From contig NZ_HF570956.1 in NCBI RefSeq assembly GCF_000367525.1, positions 3,004,074 through 3,047,180 of the forward strand: 43,107 bases of DNA, in the 5' to 3' direction. Shown in pieces: positions 8,978 through 17,761 of this stretch. Numbering within the stretch: position 1 is the stretch's first letter; each line of letters opens with the position of its first letter. A program made the position numbers and the translations under genes. The notes under the pieces are model-generated. The model searched no databases, was not told the origin of the DNA, and saw nothing but the letters and a program-made list of their open reading frames with translations. The stretch is from Phycicoccus elongatus Lp2 (lineage in GTDB: Bacteria; Actinomycetota; Actinomycetes; Actinomycetales; Dermatophilaceae).

Positions 8978-9702
8978 CCGAGGCACCCGCACGCCACGAA
9001 TCCACCGGGTCGCTCCGGCGCACCTATCTCGCCGTCCGCGAGATCGCCATCGTTGCCGTCCTCGCGATTGCGCTGTCGCTGGTCGTCAAGACCTGGCTCG
9101 CCCAGGCGTTCTACATCCCCTCGGGGTCGATGGAGGACACCCTCTCGGTCGGTGACCGCGTCATCGTCAACAAACTCGTCCCCGGCGCCGTGCCCTTGCA
9201 ACGCGGCGACATCGTCGTCTTCGAGGACCCGGGAAACTGGCTGCCACCCACCACTCCGGCCGATCACGGCCCGCTCCTCAACGCGCTCGAGCGTGGCCTC
9301 GAGTTCGTGGGGCTGATGCCGAGCTCGGCGGAGGACCACCTGATCAAGCGTGTCATCGGGCTTCCGGGCGATCACGTGAAGTGCTGCACCACCGACGGGA
9401 AACTGCAGGTCAACGGCGTGGCGATCGAGGAGCCCTACGTCAAGCCCGGTGACGTGCCGAGCTCGATGAGTTTCGACATCACGGTGCCGGCCGGCCGGAT
9501 CTGGGTCATGGGCGATCACCGAAGCAACTCCGAGGACTCCCGCTTCCACGATCCCGACGGCAACGGCCGAGGTGGCTCGGTCCCGGTCGCGGATGTCACG
9601 GGGAGGGCCTTTGTCATCGTGTGGCCGTTCGGCCACGCCGAGTGGCTCGGCCGCGCCGTCGACACCTTCAGTGGCGTACCCCAGCCCACCACCGCGCCGT
9701 GA
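8974..9702 (+). CDS. lepB: Signal peptidase I
   Basis: A 242-residue membrane-bound protease that removes signal peptides from exported proteins. One N-terminal membrane segment (about 24-41) is followed by box [12 protein letters not shown] with catalytic Ser52, box [14 protein letters not shown] with Lys125, and box [13 protein letters not shown]. All catalytic parts are present. The GTG start at 8974 has a strong ribosome binding site (GGAGGAGG) and overlaps the stop of the inactive paralogue by four bases. The stop in turn overlaps the rnhB start by four bases, so three genes are translationally coupled. Confidence 0.96.
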   Translation: MTEAPARHESTGSLRRTYLAVREIAIVAVLAIALSLVVKTWLAQAFYIPSGSMEDTLSVGDRVIVNKLVPGAVPLQRGDIVVFEDPGNWLPPTTPADHGPLLNALERGLEFVGLMPSSAEDHLIKRVIGLPGDHVKCCTTDGKLQVNGVAIEEPYVKPGDVPSSMSFDITVPAGRIWVMGDHRSNSEDSRFHDPDGNGRGGSVPVADVTGRAFVIVWPFGHAEWLGRAVDTFSGVPQPTTAP

Positions 9703-10424
9703 TCGCCCGCGGATCCCGCCGGCCCAGCCTGCGGGTCGAGCGCGCCCTCCAACGCGATGGCTACCGACTGCTGGCCGGCATGGACGAGGTGGGGCGCGGG
9801 GCACTCGCCGGGCCCGTCACCGTCGGGGTCGTCCTGATCGACGAGTCGGTCCGCTCGGCACCCACCGGGGTGCGTGACTCGAAACTGCTGGCGCCCGCGG
9901 CACGGCGCGCTCTCGTCCCCCGGATCCAGCGCTGGTCCATCGGGTATGCCGTGGGGCACGCCAGTGCGGCCGAGATCGACCAGGTCGGCATCATGGCCGC
10001 GCTGCGTTCGGCCGGTCTGCGTGCTCTTGCCGCGCTGCCGCGGACTCCGGACCTGGTCATCCTCGACGGCAACCACGACTGGCTGACGGCCCCGGAGGAG
10101 GTCGGCCTGCTGTCCTTCGCGGCCGAGCACCCGACCACCCCGCCGGTCACGACGATGATCAAGGCCGACCTCAAGTGCTCCTCCGTGGCGTCCGCCAGCG
10201 TGCTCGCCAAGGTCGAGCGCGACGAGCTCATGATCACCCTCGCCGACGCCGAGGACACGTATGCGCGCTACGGCTGGGGGGACAACAAGGGATATTCCGC
10301 ACCGGAGCACCTCGCGGCCCTGGCCGCGCACGGCCCGTGTGCGCTGCACCGGCGCTCGTGGCGCCTGCCGGGGGTCATGACGCAAGATGCTGGCATGAGC
10401 GCTGAGGAAGGACGTCGCGCATGA
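9699..10424 (+). CDS. rnhB: Ribonuclease HII
   Basis: RNase HII removes ribonucleotides from RNA-DNA hybrids. Seen in the 241-residue product: [14 protein letters not shown] with the catalytic Asp-Glu pair, [15 protein letters not shown] with a third acidic position, and [21 protein letters not shown]. The start is GTG 9699, overlapping the lepB stop by four bases. The gene ends in an ATGA overlap with the DUF2469 gene. Confidence 0.95.
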   Translation: MIARGSRRPSLRVERALQRDGYRLLAGMDEVGRGALAGPVTVGVVLIDESVRSAPTGVRDSKLLAPAARRALVPRIQRWSIGYAVGHASAAEIDQVGIMAALRSAGLRALAALPRTPDLVILDGNHDWLTAPEEVGLLSFAAEHPTTPPVTTMIKADLKCSSVASASVLAKVERDELMITLADAEDTYARYGWGDNKGYSAPEHLAALAAHGPCALHRRSWRLPGVMTQDAGMSAEEGRRA

Positions 10425-10735
10425 GTGCCGAGGACCTCGAGAAGTACGAGAGCGAGATGGAGCTGTCGCTCTATCGCGAGTATCGCGACGTCGTGGGCCT
10501 TTTCAGCCACGTCGTCGAGACCGAGCGACGCTTCTACCTGTGCAACAGCGTCGACGTGAAGGTCCGCAGCGACGGCGGTGAGGTCTATTTCGACGTCACC
10601 ATGACCGACGCATGGGTTTGGGACATCTACCGCCCGGCGCGGTTCGCGAAGAAGGTCCGCGTGGTGACCTTCAAGGACGTCAACGTCGAGGAGTTGGCCA
10701 AGGCCGACCTCGAGTTGCCCAAGGACGCCTTCTGA
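10421..10735 (+). CDS. DUF2469 conserved actinobacterial protein
   Basis: A 104-residue protein of a family confined to actinobacteria and nearly always found between rnhB and yraN. It starts [20 protein letters not shown], and the family core [12 protein letters not shown] and [27 protein letters not shown] is intact. It is acidic and soluble, and its function is unknown. The start is coupled to rnhB by a four-base overlap. The promoter region of the next operon follows. Confidence 0.93.
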   Translation: MSAEDLEKYESEMELSLYREYRDVVGLFSHVVETERRFYLCNSVDVKVRSDGGEVYFDVTMTDAWVWDIYRPARFAKKVRVVTFKDVNVEELAKADLELPKDAF

Positions 10736-10765
10736 GCTGAGCCTCGGCGCGCCTGGCCGCCCGGG

Positions 10766-10856
10766 TCATCCACAGGTGGCCGTGCCGAGGGTGTGTCGTC
10801 CACAGGCAGAGGGTGCGCGCCTCGCGGACCATCGTGCGGCCCGTCAGGGTCGGGGC
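10766..10856 (+). promoter_or_regulatory. Two-box promoter of yraN-comM-dprA
   Basis: Two direct boxes, TCATCCACA (10766-10774) and TCGTCCACA (10796-10804), are spaced exactly 30 bp. The second lies in GGTGTGTCGTCCACA, and its end is 53 bases before the yraN ATG. A -10 of CAGGGT (10845-10850) lies 6 bases before the ATG. The same arrangement, spacing and shared 15-base string precede the M23 peptidase gene at 15479. The boxes resemble actinobacterial DnaA boxes (TTGTCCACA), but they may instead bind a competence-type regulator. Confidence 0.65.
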
Positions 10857-11234
10857 ATGACCACCCAACCTCACACCGATGTCCGCACCGATCTCGGGCG
10901 GCGCGGCGAGACCCTGGCGGCTCGCCACCTCACGTCCCTGGGCATGCAGGTGCTCGCCCGCAACTGGCGCTGCCCGGGCGGCGAACTCGATCTCGTCCTG
11001 CGCCAGGGCTCGACGCTCATCGCCTGCGAGGTCAAGACCCGCTCAGGCACCGGCTTCGGTGATCCCCTCGATGCCATCACCCCCGCCAAGCAGGCACGGC
11101 TTCGACGGCTGCTGGCCACCTGGGCCACCGAGCACGGTGGTGGGGCGGATGTCCTACGGGTCGATTCGGTGGGCATCGTGTGGCCGGAGCATGAGCGGCC
11201 CCTGCTGCGACACGTCGTCGGTGACCTCTCATGA
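10857..11234 (+). CDS. YraN/UPF0102-family nuclease-fold protein
   Basis: A 125-residue protein of the UPF0102 (YraN) family, which has an endonuclease-like fold and is suspected to act in DNA repair or processing. The family motif is RRGETLAARHL, then WRCPGGELDLVLRQ, then CEVKTRSG, giving the E-x-D-ExK pattern of restriction-type nucleases. The ATG at 10857 was chosen because an upstream hexamer sits at the leaderless spacing. Its stop overlaps comM by four bases, placing it at the head of a yraN-comM-dprA operon. Confidence 0.9.
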   Translation: MTTQPHTDVRTDLGRRGETLAARHLTSLGMQVLARNWRCPGGELDLVLRQGSTLIACEVKTRSGTGFGDPLDAITPAKQARLRRLLATWATEHGGGADVLRVDSVGIVWPEHERPLLRHVVGDLS

Positions 11235-12766
11235 GGTTCGGGCGCACGCTCGCGGTCGCCCTCAGCGGCGTCAGGGGAACTCTGGTCGATGTTGAGGCCC
11301 ACATCGGGAACGGCCTGCCCACCTTGATGATCTCCGGCCTGCCGGACAAGGCCTGTGCCCAGGCACCTGATCGGCTGCGATCGGCGGTGGCCAGTGCCGG
11401 TCTGTCCATTCCTCCCAGCCGGATCGTCGTCAACCTCTCGCCCGCCTCCATCCCGAAGCACGGGTCGGGCTATGACCTGGCCATCGCGGTCGCCGTGCTC
11501 GCGGCCGCCGACGTGATCGAGGCGTCCGTGGCGGCGCGATCGGTGCATTTGGGGGAGCTGGGTCTGGACGGCTCGATCCGGCCGGTTCCTGGGGTCCTTC
11601 CCGTGGTGATGGCAGCCGCAGCCGCGGGTGTGCGCCATGTCGTCGTGCCGGCCGCGAGTGTCGCCGAGGCACGCCTTGTCGAAGGGGTGACCGTTCATGC
11701 CGCCGCCACCCTGGGCGCACTCGTCGAGGCGTATGCCGTGAGCGCACGGAGGGGAGGCACCCTGCCGGTCGCGTCGGCACTCCCCGGCATCTGCACACCC
11801 GATCGCCAGGTGGGGGACCTTGCCGACGTCGTCGGCCAGAAGGAGGCCCGTGAAGTTGTCGAGCTCGCGGCGATCGGCGGGCACCACCTGCTCCTCACGG
11901 GCCCGCCCGGCGTCGGCAAGACGATGCTCGCCGAGCGGCTCGTCGGCGTCCTGCCCGAGCTCACCCGAGCCGAAGCGTTGGAATCGCAGGCGATCCGCTC
12001 CTTGGCCGGTGTCGGCCAGGCGCGTGGCCTCGACCTGACGCCGCCCTTCGAGGCACCTCATCACACGGCGAGCACGGCGGCGATCGTCGGCGGCGGCAGC
12101 GCGGCGGTGATCCCCGGCGCGGTGTCGCGGGCTCATCGCGGTGTGCTGTTCCTGGACGAGGCCCCTGAGTTCAAGTCCTCGGTCCTGCAGTGCCTGCGGC
12201 AACCGTTGGAGTCCGGGGTGGTCACCATCGCACGCGCCCGCGAATCGGTCACCTATCCGGCGGGCTTCCTCCTCGTGATGGCGGCCAACCCGTGTCCGTG
12301 CGGGCACTCCTTTGCCCGCGGCCAGTCCTGCAGGTGCTCACCGATGGACCTGCGTCGGTATGCCTCCCGTCTCCAGGGGCCGCTGCTCGACCGGATCGAC
12401 CTGCGCGTGAACGTGCCGCAAGTGGCCGCCGGTGCGGTCGCCGAGATAGGGGCCGAGAGCTCGCAGACCGTGGCGCAACGGGTCGCGCAGGCGCGCTGCG
12501 CACAGGCGCAGCGCTGGGCCGACGTCGGAGTCACCCTCAATGGTCACGTGCCCGGTCACCTGTTGCGTCGTCGGCCGTTTCGACTGGCGCGGGCAGCAAC
12601 CGCCCGCCTCGATCGCGCCCTCGATCATGGGGAGCTGAGCCTGCGTGGGTATGACCGGGTGCTGCGCGTCGCCTGGTCGTTGGCGGACAGGGAGGGCCGA
12701 TCGACACCCGGCCCGGCCGAGGTCACCCGGGCAATGGATCTGCGGTCCCCGGAGCTCGCAGCATGA
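11231..12766 (+). CDS. comM: Mg-chelatase-like AAA ATPase ComM/YifB
   Basis: ComM is a hexameric helicase that promotes branch migration during natural transformation. The 511-residue protein has the N-terminal ChlI-type domain (GLPDKACAQAPDRLRSAV), Walker A GPPGVGKT near residue 224, Walker B VLFLDEAPEF near 305, the cysteine cluster NPCPCGH and SCRCSP, and a C-terminal domain with LDRIDLRVNVP. It is intact and full length. It overlaps yraN and dprA by four bases each, so the operon links three DNA-handling proteins. Two CGGCATAC-type motifs fall inside at YA codon pairs. Confidence 0.95.
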   Translation: MRFGRTLAVALSGVRGTLVDVEAHIGNGLPTLMISGLPDKACAQAPDRLRSAVASAGLSIPPSRIVVNLSPASIPKHGSGYDLAIAVAVLAAADVIEASVAARSVHLGELGLDGSIRPVPGVLPVVMAAAAAGVRHVVVPAASVAEARLVEGVTVHAAATLGALVEAYAVSARRGGTLPVASALPGICTPDRQVGDLADVVGQKEAREVVELAAIGGHHLLLTGPPGVGKTMLAERLVGVLPELTRAEALESQAIRSLAGVGQARGLDLTPPFEAPHHTASTAAIVGGGSAAVIPGAVSRAHRGVLFLDEAPEFKSSVLQCLRQPLESGVVTIARARESVTYPAGFLLVMAANPCPCGHSFARGQSCRCSPMDLRRYASRLQGPLLDRIDLRVNVPQVAAGAVAEIGAESSQTVAQRVAQARCAQAQRWADVGVTLNGHVPGHLLRRRPFRLARAATARLDRALDHGELSLRGYDRVLRVAWSLADREGRSTPGPAEVTRAMDLRSPELAA

Positions 12767-13902
12767 CCGGCACCTCCCTGGCCGTTGTCGGTGGGGATGA
12801 GCGCCGAGCCAGGGTCGTCTGGTCACATCTGGTCGAGCCGGTTGTCGACCCCTCCAGGTCAACACCGGGCCTTACGGTGACGGGCCTGATCGCCCGTGAC
12901 GGAGCGCTGAGGCCACTGGAAGGGCTGGCATCTGGTTCGCTGACGCTGGCCGGTGCGCAGGCCCGGCTCGCCGGACTGGATCTTGCCGCGCACCTGCGTG
13001 CCCTCGACCGTCTCGGCATCCGCGTTCTGATCCCCGGCGACGAGGAGTGGCCCCTCGGGTTGGACGACCTGCCCACGCCACCGCACTGTCTCTATGTCAG
13101 GGGCCCATTCCACCAGTCGGCCCTGCACGAAGACGGCCTGGCGGTCGTGGGTGCCCGCGCGTGCACCCCGTATGGCAGTCAGGTCGCGCGCAACATGGCG
13201 GCGCACCTCACCGACCGTGGCCGGGTGGTCATTTCCGGCGGCGCCTTCGGGATCGATGCCGCCGCTCACGAGGGGGCGCTCTCGGCGGAGGGGCCCACGG
13301 TCGCGGTGCTGGCCTGCGGCCTCGACCGCTTCTACCCCCAGGCCAATGCCGGCCTCTTCCGACGCATTCTCGACGACGGTGCACTCGTCAGCGAACTGCC
13401 GCCCGGATGTGCTCCCTATCGCCAACGATTCCTGGCCCGCAATCGGCTCATTGCGGCCCTGGGCGTCGGGACCGTGGTGGTCGAGGCAAGCCTGCGATCG
13501 GGCTCGCTCAGCACCGCCGGGCGGGCCTTCGAGCTCGGCCGACATGTCGCAATGGTGCCCGGGCCCGTGACGTCAGCCGCGTCGGCCGGCTGCCATGAGT
13601 GGCTGCGGACCAAGCCGGTTTCGCTGGTCACCGACGGGCGCGACGTGCTCGACCTGATGGGCCAGCTGGGTGTGGACGCCATGGATCCTCGTCGGCTGCG
13701 CAGCACCGTGCTCGACCTCATCACCGACGACGATGAGGCCCTCTACTCGGCCGTCCCGGTCCGGGACGGAGCGGACGTGACCGCCCTGCAACGCGCCAGT
13801 GGGCTGAGCGCCCAAGACACGACCAAAGGTCTCGGGCGGCTGCAGGCCCTCGGTGTGGTGGAGCACTGTGCGGGCAGGTGGCGCAAAGCGGCCCTGACGT
13901 GA
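12763..13902 (+). CDS. dprA: DNA processing protein DprA
   Basis: DprA binds incoming single-stranded DNA and loads RecA during transformation. The 379-residue protein has the Rossmann-like fold with LAVVGARACTPYGS, VISGGAFGIDAAAHEGAL, VAVLACGLDRFYPQAN and RFLARNRLIAAL, all diagnostic. The C-terminal region resembles the winged-helix DML1 domain (ALYSAVPVRDGADVTALQRASGLSA). The ATG overlaps the comM stop by four bases. No com pilus or comEC genes are in the window. Confidence 0.95.
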   Translation: MTGTSLAVVGGDERRARVVWSHLVEPVVDPSRSTPGLTVTGLIARDGALRPLEGLASGSLTLAGAQARLAGLDLAAHLRALDRLGIRVLIPGDEEWPLGLDDLPTPPHCLYVRGPFHQSALHEDGLAVVGARACTPYGSQVARNMAAHLTDRGRVVISGGAFGIDAAAHEGALSAEGPTVAVLACGLDRFYPQANAGLFRRILDDGALVSELPPGCAPYRQRFLARNRLIAALGVGTVVVEASLRSGSLSTAGRAFELGRHVAMVPGPVTSAASAGCHEWLRTKPVSLVTDGRDVLDLMGQLGVDAMDPRRLRSTVLDLITDDDEALYSAVPVRDGADVTALQRASGLSAQDTTKGLGRLQALGVVEHCAGRWRKAALT

Positions 13903-13981
13903 GGTCCGGTGAGACCGGCGCAGGACTGAGCGGTTTTCCCCGCGGACGGAGGGGGAGGTTGCTCACGGCCCGGGGGTTTGT

Positions 13982-13987
13982 CACGGT
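13982..13987 (+). promoter_or_regulatory. Possible leaderless -10 of xerC
   Basis: CACGGT lies 6 bases before the GTG at 13994. It is a weaker match to TANNNT than most others in this window. Confidence 0.35.
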
Positions 13988-13993
13988 GTCCTC

Positions 13994-14902
13994 GTGGCCA
14001 TCACGGAGGCGATGCTCGAAGACTTCACGGCTCACCTGCGGGCCGTGAAGGGTCGAAGCGACCACACTGTGCGGGCCTACCTGGGGGATCTTCGGGCCTT
14101 CGACGCGCACCTGGCCGATCATGGGGTGACGGCCCTGGAGGAGGTCACCTTGCGCGATCTGCGGGACTGGCTCGGCGTGCTCGCGGCCGGTGGCGCAGCA
14201 CGCACCACGATCGCTCGGCGGTCGGCAACCCTTCGCACCTTCTTCCGTTGGGCACTGCGGACCGATCTGGTCCGCCACGATCCCTCCTTGCGGCTGGCCG
14301 CCCCGAAGAAACATCGCGTCCTGCCCGCTGTGCTGGCCCGCGGCGACGCCTCGGCCCTGCTCGACGTCGCGGCGGTGGCGTCCGACGACGACGAGCCGGT
14401 CGCCGTCCGCGACGCGGCCGTCCTCGAGTTGCTCTACGCCACGGGCATCCGGGTGGGGGAGTTGACCGGGCTCGACGTCGACGACGTGGACCTGGCGAGC
14501 AACGTCGTTCGGGTCATCGGCAAGGGTGACAAGGAGCGGACCGTGCCATTCGGTGCGCCCGCGGCCAAGGCCATCGAGCGCTGGCTCACCGGCGCGCGGC
14601 CTCGGCTCGTCGGTGCGCTGAGCGGCCCGGCGCTTTTCCTGGGCCGTCGGGGACGGCGACTGGATCCTCGTCAGGTACGCACGATCGTGCATGGCCTGCT
14701 CGGTGAGGTTGCCGGCGCTCCCGACATGGGGCCGCACGGACTGCGGCACAGCGCGGCGACCCATCTCGTCGAGGGGGGTGCCGACCTGCGCATGGTCCAA
14801 GAGCTCCTGGGCCACAGTTCGCTCGCCACGACCCAGCTCTACACCCACGTGTCGGTCGAGCGGCTCAAGTCCAGTTACGCGCAGGCACACCCGCGGGCGT
14901 GA
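13994..14902 (+). CDS. xerC: Tyrosine recombinase XerC
   Basis: XerC with XerD resolves chromosome dimers at dif. The 302-residue protein has an N-terminal core-binding SAM-like domain (residues 1-95) and a catalytic domain with Arg153 ([12 protein letters not shown]), Lys177 (GKGDKER), His248 and Arg251 ([11 protein letters not shown]), His274 (LLGHSS) and Tyr283 (LYTHVS). Length and the position after dprA match chromosomal XerC rather than a phage integrase. The GTG start gives MAITEAML, and a possible leaderless -10 precedes it. Confidence 0.93.
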   Translation: MAITEAMLEDFTAHLRAVKGRSDHTVRAYLGDLRAFDAHLADHGVTALEEVTLRDLRDWLGVLAAGGAARTTIARRSATLRTFFRWALRTDLVRHDPSLRLAAPKKHRVLPAVLARGDASALLDVAAVASDDDEPVAVRDAAVLELLYATGIRVGELTGLDVDDVDLASNVVRVIGKGDKERTVPFGAPAAKAIERWLTGARPRLVGALSGPALFLGRRGRRLDPRQVRTIVHGLLGEVAGAPDMGPHGLRHSAATHLVEGGADLRMVQELLGHSSLATTQLYTHVSVERLKSSYAQAHPRA

Positions 14903-14927
14903 CCGACAGGCCCAACTCCGTGGCGCC

Positions 14928-15479
14928 TCAGTCGGGCACCGGGGTCATCAGCACGATTCGCGGAACCGTCAGCAACAACAGGGGATCGAGGTAGGTGTCG
15001 CCGCGCTTGGCGCCGAGATGGAGGCACCCGCTCGGACAGTGACTCCGGGCCGATGCCATCAGGCCGAGAGCCTGACCTCGCGTGACCGACTCTCCGACGC
15101 GCACCGTGGCGTCGATGGGCTCGTAGGTGCTGTGGATCCCGGACACATGCCGGATGCTCACGGTGCCACGCCCGGCGATGACCCCGACATGAGTGACCAG
15201 GCCGTCGTCGACCGCAAAGACCGTGGCACCTTGAGGAGCAGCCAGGTCGATGCCGCGATGGCCCGGGGCCCACGCTGTGTCCGGACGGTCAAACGGCCGC
15301 TCCACGCGCGGCCGCGGCGCCAGCGGCCAGTTCCAGCGCGGCTCACCGACACCCTGGGTCGTCATGCTTGCCCCGGCCGGTGGCAGCGGAACGCACCAGA
15401 GGACGGTGACACATGCGGAGGCGATCGCCAGTCGGCGCCCAAACCGCCCCGGAAGACCGGGTGCTCTCCTGGTGGACAT
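14928..15479 (-). CDS. Secreted M23-family peptidoglycan endopeptidase
   Basis: A 183-residue exported protein. Residues about 14-38 form a signal peptide (two Arg, hydrophobic stretch, PAGA). The LytM/M23 domain follows with His74 and Asp78 in GHRGIDLA and His154 in CLHLGAK; the first His of the usual HxH is Cys152, as in many actinobacterial members. It probably cuts cell-wall cross-links or activates another hydrolase. An M23 gene beside rpsB or xerC is common in this phylum. The ATG at 15479 is set by a hexamer 6 bases upstream. Its promoter shares a two-box element with yraN-comM-dprA, hinting at co-regulation. Confidence 0.88.
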   Translation of the reverse strand: MSTRRAPGLPGRFGRRLAIASACVTVLWCVPLPPAGASMTTQGVGEPRWNWPLAPRPRVERPFDRPDTAWAPGHRGIDLAAPQGATVFAVDDGLVTHVGVIAGRGTVSIRHVSGIHSTYEPIDATVRVGESVTRGQALGLMASARSHCPSGCLHLGAKRGDTYLDPLLLLTVPRIVLMTPVPD

Positions 15480-15570
15480 GTCGTCAGCGTGGACGGCTCC
15501 GGCGTCCGCAGCCACCTCGAGGCCTGCGAATTGTGGACGACACACCCCCCGGGCGTCAGCCTGTGGACGG
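15480..15570 (-). promoter_or_regulatory. Two-box promoter of M23 peptidase gene
   Basis: On the minus strand, CCGTCCACA (15570-15562) and TCGTCCACA (15540-15532) lie 30 bp apart. The second box is inside GGTGTGTCGTCCACA and ends 53 bases before the ATG, exactly as at 10766-10857. The -10 candidate CACGCT (15491-15486) lies 6 bases before the start. Confidence 0.65.
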
Positions 15571-15596
15571 CGGCTCGTCGGCCGGCCCCTCGGGGA

Positions 15597-16760
15597 TCAA
15601 CCCCGCAGGGCCGCCAGTCGCTCGACCGCCTCGAGGAGGATGTCGTCCCGCTTGCAGAAGGCGAAACGGACCAGGCTCGCCGTCGCCTTCTTGTCGTCGC
15701 AGAAGACAGATACGGGCACGCCGACGACGCCTGCGCGGGCGGGGAGTTCGCGGCAGAAGGTGAGCGCGTCGGTCGCCCCGAGGGCGGCTGCGTCCGCAAC
15801 GACGAAGTAGGTCCCCGCCGGCACCGACACCGGAAGGTCGGCGGTCCGCAACCCGGCAACGAGGAGGTCGCGCTTGCGCTCCAGCGACGTCGCGAGACCG
15901 GCATACACGTCGTCGCCGAGTCCGAGGCCAACGGCGACAGCAGGCTGGAAGGGTCCGGAACCGACGAAGGTGACGAACTGCTTGACCGCGCGCACGGCGG
16001 CCACCGCCTCCGCCGGGCCACTGACCCACCCGACCTTCCACCCGGTTGTCGAGAAGGTCTTGCCGGCCGACGAGATGGTCAGAGTGTGGTCCCACATTCC
16101 GGGCAGCGACGCGACGCAGATGTGGTCGGCGCCGTCGAAGGTCAGATGCTCGTAGACCTCATCGGTCACCACCCACGCGCCGCGCTCGCGGGCTGAGCGG
16201 CAGATGAGGTCAATCTCGCTGCGGGAGAACACCTTTCCCGTCGGGTTGTGGGGGGTGTTGAGCAACACCATGCGCGTGCGGTCACTGAAGGCCGTGCGCA
16301 GGGATCCTTCGTCGAAGGACCAGTCCGGGAAGCGCAGCGGCACCGTGCGCCGGACGCCTCCCGCGAGCGCGATCGACGCGGCATACGAGTCGTAGTAGGG
16401 CTCGAAGGTGACCACCTCGTCACCGGGCTGCACCAGCGCGAGGATCGTCGCGAGGATCGCCTCGGTCGCTCCCACGGTGACGAGGACCTCGGACCGAGCG
16501 TCCACGTCCAGCCCGTAGAAGCGTTTCTGGTGCAGCGCAATCGCGTCGAGCAGTTCGGGGACGCCAGGGCCGGGTGGGTACTGATTGCGGCCGGCGTCGA
16601 TGGCCTCCTTGGCCGCGTCGAGAACAGCCTGCGGGCCGTCGGTGTCCGGGAAACCCTGGCCGAGGTTGATGGCGCCGTGCTCCACCGCGAGTGCCGACAT
16701 CTCGGCGAAGATCGTGGTGCCGAAGGGAGCCAGCGCGGGATGCCCGGGAGGTCGCGTCAT
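15597..16760 (-). CDS. PLP-dependent aminotransferase, class I/II
   Basis: A 387-residue fold-type I aminotransferase. Visible are INLGQGFPDTDGP, the substrate-side NQYPPGPG, TVGATEAILATI, LNTPHNPTGKVF, TDEVYEHL, and the PLP lysine Lys234 in SSAGKTFSTTGWKVGW. The sequence is closest in style to the family that includes kynurenine/methionine aminotransferases and actinobacterial succinyldiaminopimelate aminotransferase DapC; sequence alone does not decide the substrate. The ATG at 16760 has a leaderless TACGCT 6 bases upstream and is divergent from the S66 peptidase gene. Confidence 0.9.
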   Translation of the reverse strand: MTRPPGHPALAPFGTTIFAEMSALAVEHGAINLGQGFPDTDGPQAVLDAAKEAIDAGRNQYPPGPGVPELLDAIALHQKRFYGLDVDARSEVLVTVGATEAILATILALVQPGDEVVTFEPYYDSYAASIALAGGVRRTVPLRFPDWSFDEGSLRTAFSDRTRMVLLNTPHNPTGKVFSRSEIDLICRSARERGAWVVTDEVYEHLTFDGADHICVASLPGMWDHTLTISSAGKTFSTTGWKVGWVSGPAEAVAAVRAVKQFVTFVGSGPFQPAVAVGLGLGDDVYAGLATSLERKRDLLVAGLRTADLPVSVPAGTYFVVADAAALGATDALTFCRELPARAGVVGVPVSVFCDDKKATASLVRFAFCKRDDILLEAVERLAALRG

Positions 16761-16766
16761 GCTCCG

Positions 16767-16772
16767 AGCGTA
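16767..16772 (-). promoter_or_regulatory. Leaderless -10 of aminotransferase gene
   Basis: TACGCT on the minus strand, 6 bases before the ATG at 16760. Confidence 0.6.
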
Positions 16773-16798
16773 AGGGGGACAAGGCCGAGTCTCGCTGA

Positions 16799-16804
16799 CA
16801 CACT
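16799..16804 (+). promoter_or_regulatory. Possible leaderless -10 of S66 peptidase gene
   Basis: CACACT lies 6 bases before the GTG at 16811, facing away from the aminotransferase promoter 26 bases off. Confidence 0.4.
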
Positions 16805-16810
16805 GTGCCG

Positions 16811-17704
16811 GTGACCTCGTACGCGTCCTTCCCGCCACTGGTGCCGGGTGACCGGGTGGCGGTCGTTGCACCGGCCAGCGCCCCCGAGGCGCAGCGGGTC
16901 AGTTGCGGTCTCGACATTCTGCGCCGATGGGACCTTGTGCCGGTCGTCCTGCCTAGCGTGACCGCCCGCCCCGCCCTGGGCCATCTGGCCGGGAGCGACA
17001 CGGCCCGCGCCCGCGACCTCGTGACCGCCTGGCGGGACGACAGGGTGCGCGCGATCTGGTGTGCGCGCGGAGGGTATGGCGCCCAGCGGCTTCTCGACCT
17101 GCTGCCTGCGCGACTGTTCGCCCAAGGTGGACCGAAGCCGATCATCGGTTTCTCCGACGTGACGCCCCTGCTGCACCGGGCCCTGCAGGGGTCGGGCACG
17201 CAGATGGTGCACGGCCCCGCGATCGTGAACCTCGGCGAGGCCGGGGACGAGACGCTGGACCATCTGCACACCTTGCTCACCGAGCCCTTCCGACCCCGGA
17301 CCCTCCTCTACGGCCTGCGACCTTGGCGCGAAGGCCGCCCTGAAGGCACCCTGCTCGGTGGCAACGTCGCGCTGCTGGCAGCGTCTATCGGGACCGGCGA
17401 CCTTCCCAGCGCCGAGGGGGCCATCGTCCTGCTCGAGGACGTCGGTCAGTCGGCGTGGGTGCTCGATCGCGGCCTGACCCAGCTCGTCCGGGCAGGGTGG
17501 CTGCGTCGGGCCGCCGGGATCGTGCTCGGTGACTTCTCGATGGACGACGATCCGGCCGCCGTCGAGGCGGTGCTGCGCGATCGCTTGCTCCCGCTGGGTG
17601 TGCCCGTGTGGGCTGGAGCTCGGATCGGGCACGCGCGGGTCAATCTTGCCGTTCCCCTCGGCAGCCATGCCCGAATCATCGAGGGATATCTGCGCCTGGC
17701 CTGA
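16811..17704 (+). CDS. S66-family LD-carboxypeptidase
   Basis: A 297-residue cytoplasmic serine peptidase of the LdcA/MccF family. LdcA trims the terminal D-Ala from murein tetrapeptides in recycling; MccF-like members inactivate microcin C-type compounds. The catalytic triad is visible as Ser115 (IIGFSDVTPLL), Glu209 (VLLEDVG) and His274 (RIGHARVNLAVPLG). GTG 16811 is preferred because of the upstream hexamer; GTG 16805 is an in-frame alternative. It is divergent from the aminotransferase gene and convergent with the MFS gene. Confidence 0.9.
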   Translation: MTSYASFPPLVPGDRVAVVAPASAPEAQRVSCGLDILRRWDLVPVVLPSVTARPALGHLAGSDTARARDLVTAWRDDRVRAIWCARGGYGAQRLLDLLPARLFAQGGPKPIIGFSDVTPLLHRALQGSGTQMVHGPAIVNLGEAGDETLDHLHTLLTEPFRPRTLLYGLRPWREGRPEGTLLGGNVALLAASIGTGDLPSAEGAIVLLEDVGQSAWVLDRGLTQLVRAGWLRRAAGIVLGDFSMDDDPAAVEAVLRDRLLPLGVPVWAGARIGHARVNLAVPLGSHARIIEGYLRLA

Positions 17705-17761
17705 CCGATTCTCACCAATCGTGAGCCTTCGGTATGCCGGTGGGCTGGGACCGTCCCCGCC

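Noticed and set aside
10766-10804. DnaA-box-like pair as a replication origin
   Set aside because: Only two boxes are present with no AT-rich unwinding region and no dnaA/dnaN nearby; a promoter role fits the spacing better.
17711-17725. Hairpin CTCAC-CAATC-GTGAG between the S66 peptidase and MFS genes as a terminator
   Set aside because: The stem is only 5 bp with no T-run, too weak to call.
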